Shown here: positions 43,401 through 51,222 of the stretch, in pieces
How the letters are laid out: each line of letters begins with the position of its first letter
Position numbering within the stretch: the first letter of the stretch is position 1
Assembly: GCA_965230245.1 (NCBI GenBank)
Contig: OZ246000.1
Coordinates: 1,674,001 to 1,738,000 of the forward strand
Direction: 5' to 3'
Origin: JAGNKE01 sp965230245
GTDB lineage: Bacteria > Pseudomonadota > Alphaproteobacteria > Micavibrionales > Micavibrionaceae
Length of the DNA stretch: 64,000 nucleotides
Notes under the pieces: generated by a model
What the model was told of the DNA's origin: nothing
Databases searched by the model: none
Seen by the model: the letters and a program-made list of their open reading frames with translations, nothing else
Program-made: the position numbers and the translations under genes

Positions 43401-43647
43401 TAATCGAGTCAGTAATTTCATAAGGTGTTGCGCCCGGATAAATGACAGAAACGGTCACAAGGTTCGGATCAATGGCCGGAAACGTCTCGGTCCGCATATT
43501 GGTAACCGTCACAAGACCCCCGACCACAAAAAGCAGCATCAGAATATTCGCCGCCACATGATTATCGGTAAACCATGCAATCAAGCCGCCTTGTTCATCA
43601 TCATGCGGCTTTTCGGGCTGAGTATTTGTGCCGTCACTTTCGCTCAT
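40453..43647 (-). CDS. RND-family multidrug efflux permease (AcrB/MexF-like)
   Basis: 1064 residues, 12 helices with two large periplasmic loops. The first helix is AANILMLLFVVGGLVTV. The proton-relay Asp pair is in IVVLGIVVDDAIVTGESIFEE (helix 4), followed by GVVVNDSVVLVDYLNKHL and LGLLPMLLETSLQAQFLIPM. The family is HAE-type, exporting drugs, bile-like compounds or lipids by proton exchange. ATG start. It is translationally coupled to the adaptor gene (ATGA overlap) and is third in a three-gene operon. Confidence 0.95.
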   Translation of the reverse strand: MSESDGTNTQPEKPHDDEQGGLIAWFTDNHVAANILMLLFVVGGLVTVTNMRTETFPAIDPNLVTVSVIYPGATPYEITDSITNRVEEALIGIEGVDRITSTASEGSGVVYVELEDFANADDVYNDVETSVNALVDFPPEDAERPQIRKIKYTPKVMTLAIHGEVSEHIIKYWAETIEEEIQQLDGVALTSISGLRDYQISVDIPESALREYDMSLQDVGAAVAAFSTDIPAGTIESKQGDILLRVQEKRYTGEEFENIVLKTLPDGSSLRIRDIGSVTDGFDETNLISRFNGERAAFIDISRSETEDTLAVAGAVKDYLETVELPRGLKLTLQQDQTEVLLDRIYLMMRNSILGFMLVFMILLLFLDLKLAFWTSVAIPVSFLGGLMIIGFLGNSINMISLFALIVVLGIVVDDAIVTGESIFEEQARNPNDHGAVLRGVKKVIAPVTIGVTTTMAAFAPLIFSTGTLGQIIQVIPIVVISILFVSLIEAYFILPSHLSHPKKWSRGVLSSARDKVTQGLENFVSNYFLPFATFCIKWRYATLTLFCCLAMVTAAMFESGTIRFVFFPQIEGDEVIVRATMPEGTPFEVTEKTMLEIEKAATDVRDKITPEGKRVYRSMALTIGQTSSDAGPGSAGGSSNASNIGQLKLQLVSSDLRDVSAAEIETMIRERIQDLPNIEKLELQSSLVGEEADIEVELTHPEEAILNEAADELKRRLEAIEGTKEVADTYEPGKVEYVFELTDEGLAVGLTPAELGQQLRAAFFGFEVQRIQRGSSEVIVYVRYPEEERESLGALEDMRFRLPDGREVPAKSVASIREQRGYSQIQSVNGRRIVSVTGDVDYAVTTPNDVMALLRESVLSELQERYDGLSYSFEGESREQREDLESLQSNMMIALMLIYVLLGAQLRSYVQPVIIMTAIPFGVVGAIWGHFLLGHDVTFISLFGMVALTGVVVNDSVVLVDYLNKHLDEGRSTVESCRRAIARRFRPIMLTTMTTSLGLLPMLLETSLQAQFLIPMVISLATGILFSTTVILILVPCLITIVQDIHNLFHKWVIKPAADALPS

Positions 43648-44846
43648 AAGCCGTTACCTGAGTGTTCTGAAACAGGATTTTTCTCTCCGCCGGGAACCAT
43701 GCCGTCAATATCTTCGTTCTCGCCGTTGGTTTTGACTTTCATACCCTCAACAGCGCCGGAAATACGGCTGGTCACAATCTTTTTTGTGCCAGAAATATTG
43801 TCCACCACAAGGTAGTCGTTTGTTCTGAAAACGATATTCGGTTCAATCGCGGTGATTGTATTGTCGTCCTTCAGGCTCCAGATGACCTCGGACTGCAGCG
43901 CTTCAACAGGCACTTGCACAATATTGGGCAGTTTAGGGCCCTCAATTTTCAAAGTCACAAAAACACCGGGCAACAGTGCCTCGGGCTTTTCCTCGAACCC
44001 GAATGTCACGGTTGCAAACCGTGTTTGCGCATCCAGTGAGGCAGGCCCGCGCTTCAAATACCCTTTATAAGAAAAATTCTGCCCCATATATATTGTATCA
44101 ATCTGTACATCGGCCTTTTCATCGGTTAGTAGCCACTCCAATTGCGAGTCCTTTAAGGACGCAGTCACCTCCAGAGCCTCCATGTTAAAGACACTGCCGT
44201 AGCTCTGTCCGGCCATGACATATTGTCCCTTTTCCAGCGATGTATTGAGAACGCGTCCGTCAAAAGGCAGACGGAACGATGAGCGCTCAAGATCAAGCTG
44301 CGCATTTTCAAGCTGCGCCTTTGCGCTTTCGAGAGCGGCTTCCGCTTCTTGCAACTGCGGTTTTCTGGCTACAAGATCTGGAGCAGGTCTGGAACCGTTT
44401 AATTGTCTCCACTCCGCCAGAGCGGCATTCGACTCTGCTTTTTCCAGATCAAAATTGGTTGAAGCTTGCGCGACTTGCGCATTAAGCTGTTTCACAGCCA
44501 GCTCAAAATCACGTGGATCAATACGAAAGAGCAATTCATCTTTCTTGAATGTCCCGCCGCCGAAAAAATTGTCATTAACCTCGACAATGCGCCCGCTAAC
44601 TTCAGGGACGATGTTAACTTCACCGCGAACACCGACAGTGCCCGTTGTGGTAAAGTGAATGCGATAGGGCGCGGGGCTGACTGTCTCCGTTTCGACATAT
44701 AAAACACGCTCGGCCTTGACGCTCTCTTCGATGCTGTCCGATTTCAGGTTTAACAGCGCGGAAATAGCAAAAGCGGCCAGAACGAAGGCCACAACCACCC
44801 CGAGCTGTATATATCCGAAAAGTTTGTTCTTCTGATCTTCACTCAT
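43644..44846 (-). CDS. RND efflux periplasmic adaptor (membrane fusion protein)
   Basis: 400 residues. The N-terminal helix (about residues 9-30) anchors it. VNIVPEVSGRIVEVNDNFFGGG is the lipoyl half-motif, followed by a coiled-coil hairpin (EAEAALESAKAQLENAQLDLE), the second lipoyl half SSFRLPFDGRVLNTSLEKGQYV and beta-barrel ALLPGVFVTLKIEGPKLPN. The C-terminus is extended and hydrophilic. It joins the pump at 40453 with the outer-membrane protein at 44862. ATG start. Confidence 0.94.
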   Translation of the reverse strand: MSEDQKNKLFGYIQLGVVVAFVLAAFAISALLNLKSDSIEESVKAERVLYVETETVSPAPYRIHFTTTGTVGVRGEVNIVPEVSGRIVEVNDNFFGGGTFKKDELLFRIDPRDFELAVKQLNAQVAQASTNFDLEKAESNAALAEWRQLNGSRPAPDLVARKPQLQEAEAALESAKAQLENAQLDLERSSFRLPFDGRVLNTSLEKGQYVMAGQSYGSVFNMEALEVTASLKDSQLEWLLTDEKADVQIDTIYMGQNFSYKGYLKRGPASLDAQTRFATVTFGFEEKPEALLPGVFVTLKIEGPKLPNIVQVPVEALQSEVIWSLKDDNTITAIEPNIVFRTNDYLVVDNISGTKKIVTSRISGAVEGMKVKTNGENEDIDGMVPGGEKNPVSEHSGNGL

Positions 44847-44861
44847 AAATCAACGTCCTTT

Positions 44862-46346
44862 TTAATCGTCCTTGCCCGTCGCACAAGATTCGGTGCGCGC
44901 CTCTGTTTCATCACCCAACCAGTCACCGCCCAGTGCCAGATAAAGCGCTATACGCGTATTCCAGCGCACCTGTTGTAAACTTAAATAACTCTGCTCAGCC
45001 AGATACCGTCTTTGCTGTGTTTCCAGAAACTGCTGTAATGTCTGGATGCCCTTGACATAGCGGTCTTCGGAAACGGCTTCGGCCTGCCTTAAAGCGTCAA
45101 CGGATTGCAGGGCACTACCAAGCTGCCGCTCTAACTCGTAATCGGCCTTGAGTGCGCTTTCAACTTCTCTTAATGCATTCAAAACAGACTCAGCATAGCC
45201 CGCAGCCAGTTCCCGCGCTTCAGATTCCTGCAAACGGATATTCGCCCGCAAAGATCCGCCCTCGAAAATGCGAGCAGTTAGACTCGCTAGTATTGACCCT
45301 GCCAGTTGATCGGCGGAAAGAATGTTGTTTGTATTGTTATCCCCTGTAAACCCGATACTCCCTCCAAGATTAAGGGAAGGATAGAGGTCGGCAACAGCGA
45401 CGCCGATTTCCGCATTCGCAGCTTGGATACGCAGTTCCGAAGCCCTCAGATCGGGACGTCTGTCCACAAGAGACGCAGGCACACAAAGCGGTGCATCAAA
45501 CGGGGGCGCAATCATCGGAAATGTCGTTTGCGTCGGATCGGTTGTGCCGGGTTTTTGACCAAGTAAAACATCAAAACTATAAAGATCATCAGCCAGCAAA
45601 CGCTCGAATTGATGAACATCGGCCTGAACGGAGGAGAAGTTTTCTTCCGCCAGATAAACATCCGCCAGACTGGTGCCGCTCGCGCCGAGATCATAACGGC
45701 GTTTGACAAGATCATAGAATTGCTGGCGGTTCTGAAGGTTTTTCTGTGCCAAATCAAGCAACTGCTTGTTAACGGCAATCGAAACGCGCCTATTGAGAAG
45801 CTCTGCAATCAAGGACTGCGTAAGGGCATCCTGATCATAAAGACTGGCGTTATAGCCCGCTTCTGCGGCCTCGACACTGCGGCGGATACGACCGAAAAGG
45901 TCAATCTGCCACGATGTATTCAGCTCCGCGGCATAGGATGTATTGTAAATTCGGCTTTGCGTAGGTGTAAAGCTGCCCCCTAGCGAATTACCTGCCGTCT
46001 GACCGGGGGTAAAAGAACGTGAGGCCGATCCGTCAGCACCGAGAGTCGGGAAAAAACCGCCGCGTGTGCTGTTGACGCGCTCTCTGGCCTGAATAACGCG
46101 CTCGCCAGCCTGTTTAAGTTGTAAATTCTGGTCAAGCAACTGATCGACATAATTATTCAGGGCAGGGTCTTCAATGCGCTCCCACCAATGGTTCATGCTC
46201 TGGCCGCCTGCATCCTCAGACAGGAGCGTCGCATTCAGATAACCGTCTTCAGGCTGGACTTTTGTCTCGGGACGAATGAAATCAGGCCCGACGGCGCACC
46301 CCGCAAGGAATATAGTCATAACCACGATATGCGTAAACCGTTTCAA
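44862..46346 (-). CDS. RND efflux outer-membrane lipoprotein, NodT family
   Basis: 494 residues. TTG start at 46344-46346 with GAAGG 7 nt upstream; later ATGs would destroy the signal peptide. Lipobox IFLAGC (Cys17), then the NodT pattern: GPDFIRPETKVQPEDGYL, HWWERIEDPALNNYVDQLL, RRPDLRASELRIQAANAEIGVA (preceded by CVPASLVD) and YPSLNLGGSIGF. It forms the exit duct for the pump encoded just downstream. Gap to the adaptor gene 15 nt. Confidence 0.95.
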   Translation of the reverse strand: MKRFTHIVVMTIFLAGCAVGPDFIRPETKVQPEDGYLNATLLSEDAGGQSMNHWWERIEDPALNNYVDQLLDQNLQLKQAGERVIQARERVNSTRGGFFPTLGADGSASRSFTPGQTAGNSLGGSFTPTQSRIYNTSYAAELNTSWQIDLFGRIRRSVEAAEAGYNASLYDQDALTQSLIAELLNRRVSIAVNKQLLDLAQKNLQNRQQFYDLVKRRYDLGASGTSLADVYLAEENFSSVQADVHQFERLLADDLYSFDVLLGQKPGTTDPTQTTFPMIAPPFDAPLCVPASLVDRRPDLRASELRIQAANAEIGVAVADLYPSLNLGGSIGFTGDNNTNNILSADQLAGSILASLTARIFEGGSLRANIRLQESEARELAAGYAESVLNALREVESALKADYELERQLGSALQSVDALRQAEAVSEDRYVKGIQTLQQFLETQQRRYLAEQSYLSLQQVRWNTRIALYLALGGDWLGDETEARTESCATGKDD

Positions 46347-46493
46347 GACGAACCTTCACTGTTTTTCCCAATAAATAAAGGTATCCGCGCACAAATACCA
46401 TGAATTATTGCATTTTCTCAAAAACGATAGCGGCATATGGTCAAAGTTTTTATAATTTAAACAAAACCTTAAGCTCAAAAGCCGCTCATATAT

Positions 46494-46521
46494 AATTATT
46501 AAACGATAAGGTTTAATAATT
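46494..46521. other. Perfect 11-bp AT-rich inverted repeat
   Basis: AATTATTAAAC (46494-46504) and GTTTAATAATT (46511-46521) flank GATAAG. It lies in the 235-nt AT-rich gap between the small membrane protein gene and the efflux operon, both on the minus strand. It may be an operator for the efflux operon or a weak terminator of the upstream gene. Otherwise this gap shows no gene. Confidence 0.4.
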
Positions 46522-46581
46522 CATTCTGTTTTTTGTGAAAAATTTTTAATGTAGATCAAAAATGAAGCGAGGAAAGGCCTC

Positions 46582-46764
46582 TCAGGATACCTGAAACCAT
46601 GCGTAAATCAGCGGAATCCAGATAAGGGATGTTGTGAGCGTGCCTTTAACGGCTTGATACGCGACCCAAGCCCAAAAAAACTGCTTTCCCGGTTTTTTGA
46701 ATTTTTTGAAGAAGCTTTTTTTAGGGGCTTCGTCCTGTGGGGCGTATGTATCAGTCGTATCCAT
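46582..46764 (-). CDS. Small single-helix membrane protein
   Basis: 60 residues, ATG at 46762-46764. A hydrophilic, basic N-terminal half (KKSFFKKFKKPGKQ) leads into one or two short hydrophobic segments (FFWAWVAYQAVKGTLTTSLI, WIPLIYAWF). No family recognised. It is divergent from the 123-residue unknown gene, with a perfect TTGAC-N4-GTCAA palindrome midway, 35 nt upstream of this ATG. A competing frame on the same strand (46608-46805) looks like a shadow with no ordered features. Confidence 0.6.
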   Translation of the reverse strand: MDTTDTYAPQDEAPKKSFFKKFKKPGKQFFWAWVAYQAVKGTLTTSLIWIPLIYAWFQVS

Positions 46765-46798
46765 AAGGGCACAATATAGAATTGAATTTTAGATGCAA

Positions 46799-46812
46799 TT
46801 GACAATCGTCAA
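46799..46812. promoter_or_regulatory. FNR/FixK-like palindrome TTGAC-AATC-GTCAA
   Basis: A perfect palindrome between the divergent small membrane protein gene and the 123-residue unknown gene. Centre to plus-strand ATG (46874) is 68 nt and to minus-strand ATG (46764) 41 nt. It has the same form as sites at 18874, 48056 and 56775. Confidence 0.7.
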
Positions 46813-46873
46813 TTTAATTTTGCGATTTTAATCACATTATACGCTTGTGTGTCATTTGTTAAAGAGCATTACA

Positions 46874-47245
46874 ATGCAAAATTATAAATCAGATGCCGAA
46901 ATGATAAAGTCTTACGTGGACATCTGTAATCGTGCTTTGAAGCTCAACAGAAATCGTTTCCCTTTTAAGCAAATTTTGGGCGCGGCCAAGCAGGCCGAAA
47001 GGGGAAACATCGTTGAGGTAGAGATTACAGACGGCGGCAGGGAAACATTTGTTTTCGAAATTCGAAATGACCTTATTACGGTCAAACCGCACGGCGAATG
47101 CAAAAACTGTCAGTGCAGTCGGAAATGGACGGTATCAAAATCATATATTAACGACGTTGTGAATACACCGGATTTATACATCTCGAATCCGGCCCGCATT
47201 AACTGGGAATGGATGTTCGTTGATTCGGATCAAACCGAACATTAA
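46874..47245 (+). CDS. Unknown small protein with CKNCQC motif
   Basis: 123 residues from ATG 46874, with AAAGAG 7 nt upstream. An in-frame GTG at 46847 is less likely. It is soluble. The N-terminal half is helical (MIKSYVDICNRALKLNRNRFPF). The middle is a beta-rich VEVEITDGGRETFVFEIRN leading to GECKNCQCSRKW. The Cys cluster could bind metal. No family recognised. It is preceded by an FNR-like palindrome, and its TAA overlaps the TAA of the convergent Crp/Fnr gene (TTAA at 47242-47245). Confidence 0.75.
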   Translation: MQNYKSDAEMIKSYVDICNRALKLNRNRFPFKQILGAAKQAERGNIVEVEITDGGRETFVFEIRNDLITVKPHGECKNCQCSRKWTVSKSYINDVVNTPDLYISNPARINWEWMFVDSDQTEH

Positions 47246-48012
47246 GCGTCCAGATTGTCGCAATCGCTTTTGCTGTAACCTAGGTCTTTACAAGGAAACT
47301 CGGCAGAACAGGCTGCGCACGAATATTCGACAATCTGGTCGAGACTATCCATCTGAATTGTTGCCCCGTTAATTTCAATACCCGTCTTGTCTTTAAGCTT
47401 TTTAAGCGCGCGGGAGAATGTTTCGGGCTGCATCCCCAAGCGTGAGGCCACCAGCATCTTGTCATAAGGAAGGTGTATCTTCACTGCGCCGTCTGCATCC
47501 TGATTGGTCAGGCGCAATAGAAAACAGCCGATACGTTGTGCCGCATTCTGCAGAGACCTATGCTCGATCTCCTGATCTTGCTGTCGTCTGTAGCGTGCCA
47601 TCGAAGTCAGCATATCAAGCGCCAGTTTGTTATTGCTTTCGATCTCTTTTTTAAGAAGACCAAGCGGCATGGAGACAATGTGCCCCGGTTCAACAACTTC
47701 GGCGCTGTAGGGATAAATACTGTCCTCGAAAATAGATGTTTCACCGAAAAGATGACCCGATGTAAAAATATCAACAACGGCCTGCGCCCCGTCGAGCGTT
47801 TCACGAAATAGTTTTACCCAACCGCTCTGGATCAGGTAAAATCGCTCGGCTTTGTCACCATGAAGGAAAAGAATTTTACCCTTGGAGCATTTCTGAACGG
47901 ACGCGTTCCCCAACAATTCCGAAAAAAACGTGTCGGAAGCATTTTTTAAGAGCGGAAGGCCGCGCAATATTTTCCTGGTATTGGGCTGTAATTGTTCTCG
48001 CTGAGGTTGCAT
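47242..48012 (-). CDS. Crp/Fnr-family transcriptional regulator with C-terminal Cys cluster
   Basis: 256 residues. The N-terminal cyclic-nucleotide-like domain reads KGKILFLHGDKAERFYLIQSG and GHLFGETSIFEDSIYPYSAEV. A long dimerisation helix is followed by the helix-turn-helix KMLVASRLGMQPETFSRALKKL. The recognition helix has E-T-F-S-R, the ExxSR of FNR that reads TTGA half-sites. The usual N-terminal FNR cysteines are absent; instead Cys232, 235, 241 and 251 follow the DNA-binding domain. A TTGAC-N4-GTCAA palindrome lies 44-57 nt upstream, so it is probably autoregulated and drives the cco cluster. ATG start. Confidence 0.9.
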   Translation of the reverse strand: MQPQREQLQPNTRKILRGLPLLKNASDTFFSELLGNASVQKCSKGKILFLHGDKAERFYLIQSGWVKLFRETLDGAQAVVDIFTSGHLFGETSIFEDSIYPYSAEVVEPGHIVSMPLGLLKKEIESNNKLALDMLTSMARYRRQQDQEIEHRSLQNAAQRIGCFLLRLTNQDADGAVKIHLPYDKMLVASRLGMQPETFSRALKKLKDKTGIEINGATIQMDSLDQIVEYSCAACSAEFPCKDLGYSKSDCDNLDA

Positions 48013-48055
48013 TCTACGTGCCTTTGTCTTTTTCGTAACCTAATTACTTTCCAAA

Positions 48056-48069
48056 TTGACGTTGGTCAA
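48056..48069. promoter_or_regulatory. FNR/FixK-like palindrome TTGAC-GTTG-GTCAA
   Basis: A perfect palindrome between the divergent Crp/Fnr gene and the first gene of the cbb3 oxidase cluster. Its centre is about 65 nt before the ATG at 48128, placing a -41.5 type start near 48104, with an AT-rich -10 region (TTTAAAAATGAT) in the right place. This is the classic position for FNR/FixK activation of cco genes. Confidence 0.8.
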
Positions 48070-48127
48070 GGCGTTAGAGTAGCGACATTTTAAAAATGAT
48101 AAAAGAAGGAATATTAGAGAGTAGATA

Positions 48128-48850
48128 ATGCTATTGCTGGATTGCCTACACACAATTAGTACATCATACGGTCTGCCGATAAGCCTGTTTCTCGCGGGGC
48201 TGGTCGGCGGCATGACGCATTGCGTCGGCATGTGCTCTCCTTTTGTGCTGGCTCAGACAACAACCAGTAAAACATCGGAATCGGTCCTCAAACGCATCAC
48301 AGGCGGCATGTTACTGCCGTATCACCTTGGACGTATAACAACATACGTGGTACTGGCAATACTGGTGAATGCAGTCATCAATCTGGCCTTTGTCTACTCC
48401 GAAACCAAAATCCTGATCAGTGTGCCTTTGCTAATGACAGCATCGGTTATTTTTCTAATCAGCGCCTTTCCACAGATTTCTGCGCTGTTTCCATGGGCAA
48501 AAAATGTAAAAGCGCCTGCGCCTGTGAAAACAATAATGAGGTTTTCTAGGGGCTTAATGAACAATCCTGGAATATTCAAAAGATACGCTTTGGGCGTTTT
48601 GCTGGGTTTTCTGCCGTGCGGTCTGGTCATTTCCGCATTAATGGCATCCGCAACCGCACAAACATCCGTAATGGCGGGGTTATCAATGGCAGCATTTGCT
48701 ATAGGAACGATGCCTTCTCTGATCGCGGTATCACTGGGCGGACAAGCGCTAAGGGTAAGCTACCCGGCGCTCACAACAAAATTAGCCAGAGGGGCAATGG
48801 TGGTCAGCAGTATCTGGCTTGTTGCTCTGGCAGGAATGATGGTTTTTTAG
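48128..48850 (+). CDS. Sulfite exporter TauE/SafE-like (DsbD_2) membrane protein of the cbb3 cluster
   Basis: 240 residues, six hydrophobic helices. The first helix has the paired-Cys motif GLVGGMTHCVGMCSPFVLA and a later helix has GVLLGFLPCGLVISALM, both marks of the DsbD_2/CcdA-like group found next to cbb3 oxidase genes. Likely handles copper or thiols during oxidase assembly (family inference). ATG start; 13 nt gap to ccoN, so it leads the oxidase transcript behind the FNR-like site. Confidence 0.87.
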   Translation: MLLLDCLHTISTSYGLPISLFLAGLVGGMTHCVGMCSPFVLAQTTTSKTSESVLKRITGGMLLPYHLGRITTYVVLAILVNAVINLAFVYSETKILISVPLLMTASVIFLISAFPQISALFPWAKNVKAPAPVKTIMRFSRGLMNNPGIFKRYALGVLLGFLPCGLVISALMASATAQTSVMAGLSMAAFAIGTMPSLIAVSLGGQALRVSYPALTTKLARGAMVVSSIWLVALAGMMVF

Positions 48851-48863
48851 ATAAGGACGAGAT

Positions 48864-50333
48864 ATGACAACAGCATCTCTAGCATCGGAAAATAACAAAT
48901 ATAACTATGACGTGGTCAGGTTGTTTACCATTGCCACCATCTATTGGGGCATTGTCGGATTTGCCGCCGGCTTGTTCATCGCATTGCAGATGGTTTTCCC
49001 TGATTTGAATATCGAGCCTTACCTGAACTTTGGCCGTCTGCGTCCCGTACACACATCCGCAGTGATTTTTGCTTTCGGCGGTAACGCGCTCTTCGCAACC
49101 AGTTACTACGTCGTGCAGCGAACCTGCGGCGTCAGGCTGTGGGGCGGGTGGCTACCGATGTTTACCTTTATCGGCTACCAGGCGGTAATCGTCATGGCCG
49201 CGCTTGGCTATGTTCTTGGTGTTACACAAGGTAAAGAATATGCCGAACCCGAATGGTATGTAGACCTCTGGCTGACGATCGTGTGGGTCGCATATTTGCT
49301 CGTCTATTTCATGACCGTTGTTAACAGAAAAGAGCCGCACCTCTACGTTGCAAACTGGTTCTATCTGGCCTTCATTATAACCGTTGCAATTCTGCACCTC
49401 GGGAACGGACTGGCCGTGCCTGTCGATATGTTCGGCGCAAAAAGTTACTCCGCTGCATCGGGCGTACAAAGCGCGATGATCCAATGGTGGTACGCGCACA
49501 ACGCTGTGGGTTTTTTCCTAACGGCAGGCTTTTTGGGAATGATGTATTATTTCGTTCCGAAACAGGCTGATCGTCCCGTCTATTCCTACCGCTTATCAAT
49601 CGTCCACTTCTGGTCACTGATCTTTATCTATATCTGGGCAGGGCCGCACCACCTTCACTACACCGCACTACCGGACTGGGCACAGACTTTAGGAATGACA
49701 TTCTCCATCATGCTCTGGATGCCGTCTTGGGGCGGGATGATCAACGGTGTTATGACCCTCTCCGGCGCATGGCACAAACTGCGCGAAGACCCGATCATCC
49801 AGTTTATGATTATCGCTCTGGCTTTCTACGGCATGAGTACATTCGAAGGACCTTTGATGTCCATCCGCGCAGTGAACTCATTGTCTCACTATACGGACTG
49901 GACCATCGGTCACGTGCACTCCGGTGCTCTGGGCTGGGTCGGCTTCATCACCTTCGGATGTCTCTATTATATGGTGCCTCGTCTCTGGGGTCGCGAGAAG
50001 CTTTACTCCACAAAATTGGTTAGCCTACACCTCTGGATTGCCACAACCGGTATCGTGGTTTACATCGCGGCCATGTGGGTCTCCGGGATAATGCAGGGCC
50101 TGATGTGGCGTGACTATAATGACATGGGCTTCCTCGAATATTCCTTCGTAGAAAGCGTCATGGCCATGAAACCTTTCTACATGATGCGTGCCTTTGGTGG
50201 TTTGCTCTACCTCATCGGCGCACTGATCATGGTCTATAACTTCTGGCGCACGGTTCGCGGTGATGTGAATGAAAAGGAACACGGCTCAGAGACAACCAAG
50301 AATACGGAGCAGGCGCAAGGAGCTGTAGCATGA
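48864..50333 (+). CDS. ccoN: cbb3-type cytochrome c oxidase subunit I
   Basis: 489 residues, about 12 helices; catalytic subunit with heme b and the heme b3-CuB centre that reduces oxygen with high affinity. Key His residues: VHTSAVIFAFGGNAL (low-spin heme), WWYAHNAVGFFLTA, GPHHLHYTALPDW (CuB pair) and TIGHVHSGALGWVGF (hemes). ATG start, TGA overlapping the ccoO ATG (ATGA). Confidence 0.97.
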   Translation: MTTASLASENNKYNYDVVRLFTIATIYWGIVGFAAGLFIALQMVFPDLNIEPYLNFGRLRPVHTSAVIFAFGGNALFATSYYVVQRTCGVRLWGGWLPMFTFIGYQAVIVMAALGYVLGVTQGKEYAEPEWYVDLWLTIVWVAYLLVYFMTVVNRKEPHLYVANWFYLAFIITVAILHLGNGLAVPVDMFGAKSYSAASGVQSAMIQWWYAHNAVGFFLTAGFLGMMYYFVPKQADRPVYSYRLSIVHFWSLIFIYIWAGPHHLHYTALPDWAQTLGMTFSIMLWMPSWGGMINGVMTLSGAWHKLREDPIIQFMIIALAFYGMSTFEGPLMSIRAVNSLSHYTDWTIGHVHSGALGWVGFITFGCLYYMVPRLWGREKLYSTKLVSLHLWIATTGIVVYIAAMWVSGIMQGLMWRDYNDMGFLEYSFVESVMAMKPFYMMRAFGGLLYLIGALIMVYNFWRTVRGDVNEKEHGSETTKNTEQAQGAVA

Positions 50334-51070
50334 CCAACTGGAATCACGACAAACTTGAAAAGAACGCGCTGCTACTGTTGGTGTTTATCATCGTCGCAGT
50401 CTCCATCGGCGGCATAGTACAGATCGTTCCGCTCTTCCGTATGGAAACCGTGATCGAACCCGTCGAAGGCGTGCGTCCCTATACGCCGCTGGAATTGGCG
50501 GGTTACAACATCTATATCCGCGAGGGCTGCTACAATTGCCACTCCCAACAAATTCGCCCGCTGCGTGACGAGGTTGTTCGCTATGGTCACTACTCTCTGG
50601 CTGCGGAAAGCATGTATGACTATCCTTTCCAATGGGGTTCCAAACGCACAGGGCCCGACCTTGCGCGTGTCGGCGGTAAATACTCGGATGAATGGCAAGT
50701 CGCTCACCTGAAAGAACCGCGTGATCTTGTGCCTGAATCCATTATGCCGTCTTACGAGTTTTTACTGAAAAGTGGTGCCAAACTCCACGATTTGGATAAG
50801 CATCTGAAAACATTGAAGTTGCTTGGCGTGCCATACACGGATGAAATGATCGAATGGGCAGAAAAAGATGCTATCGCTCAAGCAACAGGCGAAGCCAGAA
50901 CTGATATTGACGGGCTCTTAGAGCGTTACGGTGAAGAGGTAAACGCAAGAGACTTCGATGGTCAGCCTGAGATAGTTTCCGAAATGGATGCACTCGTCGC
51001 CTACCTGCAAGTCCTCGGAACCATGGTGGACTTTGATGCTGCCAAGGACGTGGAAGAGGGGGCGCAATGA
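50330..51070 (+). CDS. ccoO: cbb3-type cytochrome c oxidase subunit II (mono-heme)
   Basis: 246 residues. N-terminal membrane anchor (LLLLVFIIVAVSIGGIVQIV), then the c-type heme site REGCYNCHSQQIRPLRDE with axial Met in ESIMPSYEFL. It passes electrons from CcoP to CcoN. The C-terminal region is slightly longer than in short CcoO forms. Overlaps both neighbours by 4 nt. Confidence 0.96.
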   Translation: MTNWNHDKLEKNALLLLVFIIVAVSIGGIVQIVPLFRMETVIEPVEGVRPYTPLELAGYNIYIREGCYNCHSQQIRPLRDEVVRYGHYSLAAESMYDYPFQWGSKRTGPDLARVGGKYSDEWQVAHLKEPRDLVPESIMPSYEFLLKSGAKLHDLDKHLKTLKLLGVPYTDEMIEWAEKDAIAQATGEARTDIDGLLERYGEEVNARDFDGQPEIVSEMDALVAYLQVLGTMVDFDAAKDVEEGAQ

Positions 51071-51222
51071 AGGAATTTTTTGCAGACGCAGATTTAGGGC
51101 TAATCAGCCTCCTGTTCTTTTTTATCTTTTTCTGCGGCGTGACGTTATGGACGTTCCGCCCGGGCGCTAAGAAAAAATACCAAGAACACGGACGCATCCC
51201 CCTTGAGGAGAATGAAGAATGA
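51067..51222 (+). CDS. ccoQ: cbb3 oxidase subunit IV (CcoQ)
   Basis: 51 residues (MKEFFADADLGLISLLFFFI at the start), one membrane helix, then a cytoplasmic basic-to-acidic tail (FRPGAKKKYQEHGRIPLEEN). This is the usual CcoQ form and position, between ccoO and ccoP. ATGA overlaps at both ends (51067-51070 and 51219-51222). It stabilises the assembled oxidase. Confidence 0.93.
   Translation: MKEFFADADLGLISLLFFFIFFCGVTLWTFRPGAKKKYQEHGRIPLEENEE

Noticed and set aside
46608..46805. Alternative 65-residue frame over the small membrane protein gene
   Set aside because: It would start beyond the FNR-like site in the promoter and has no membrane helix or ordered segment. The 60-residue frame has a proper ATG and a hydrophobic segment.
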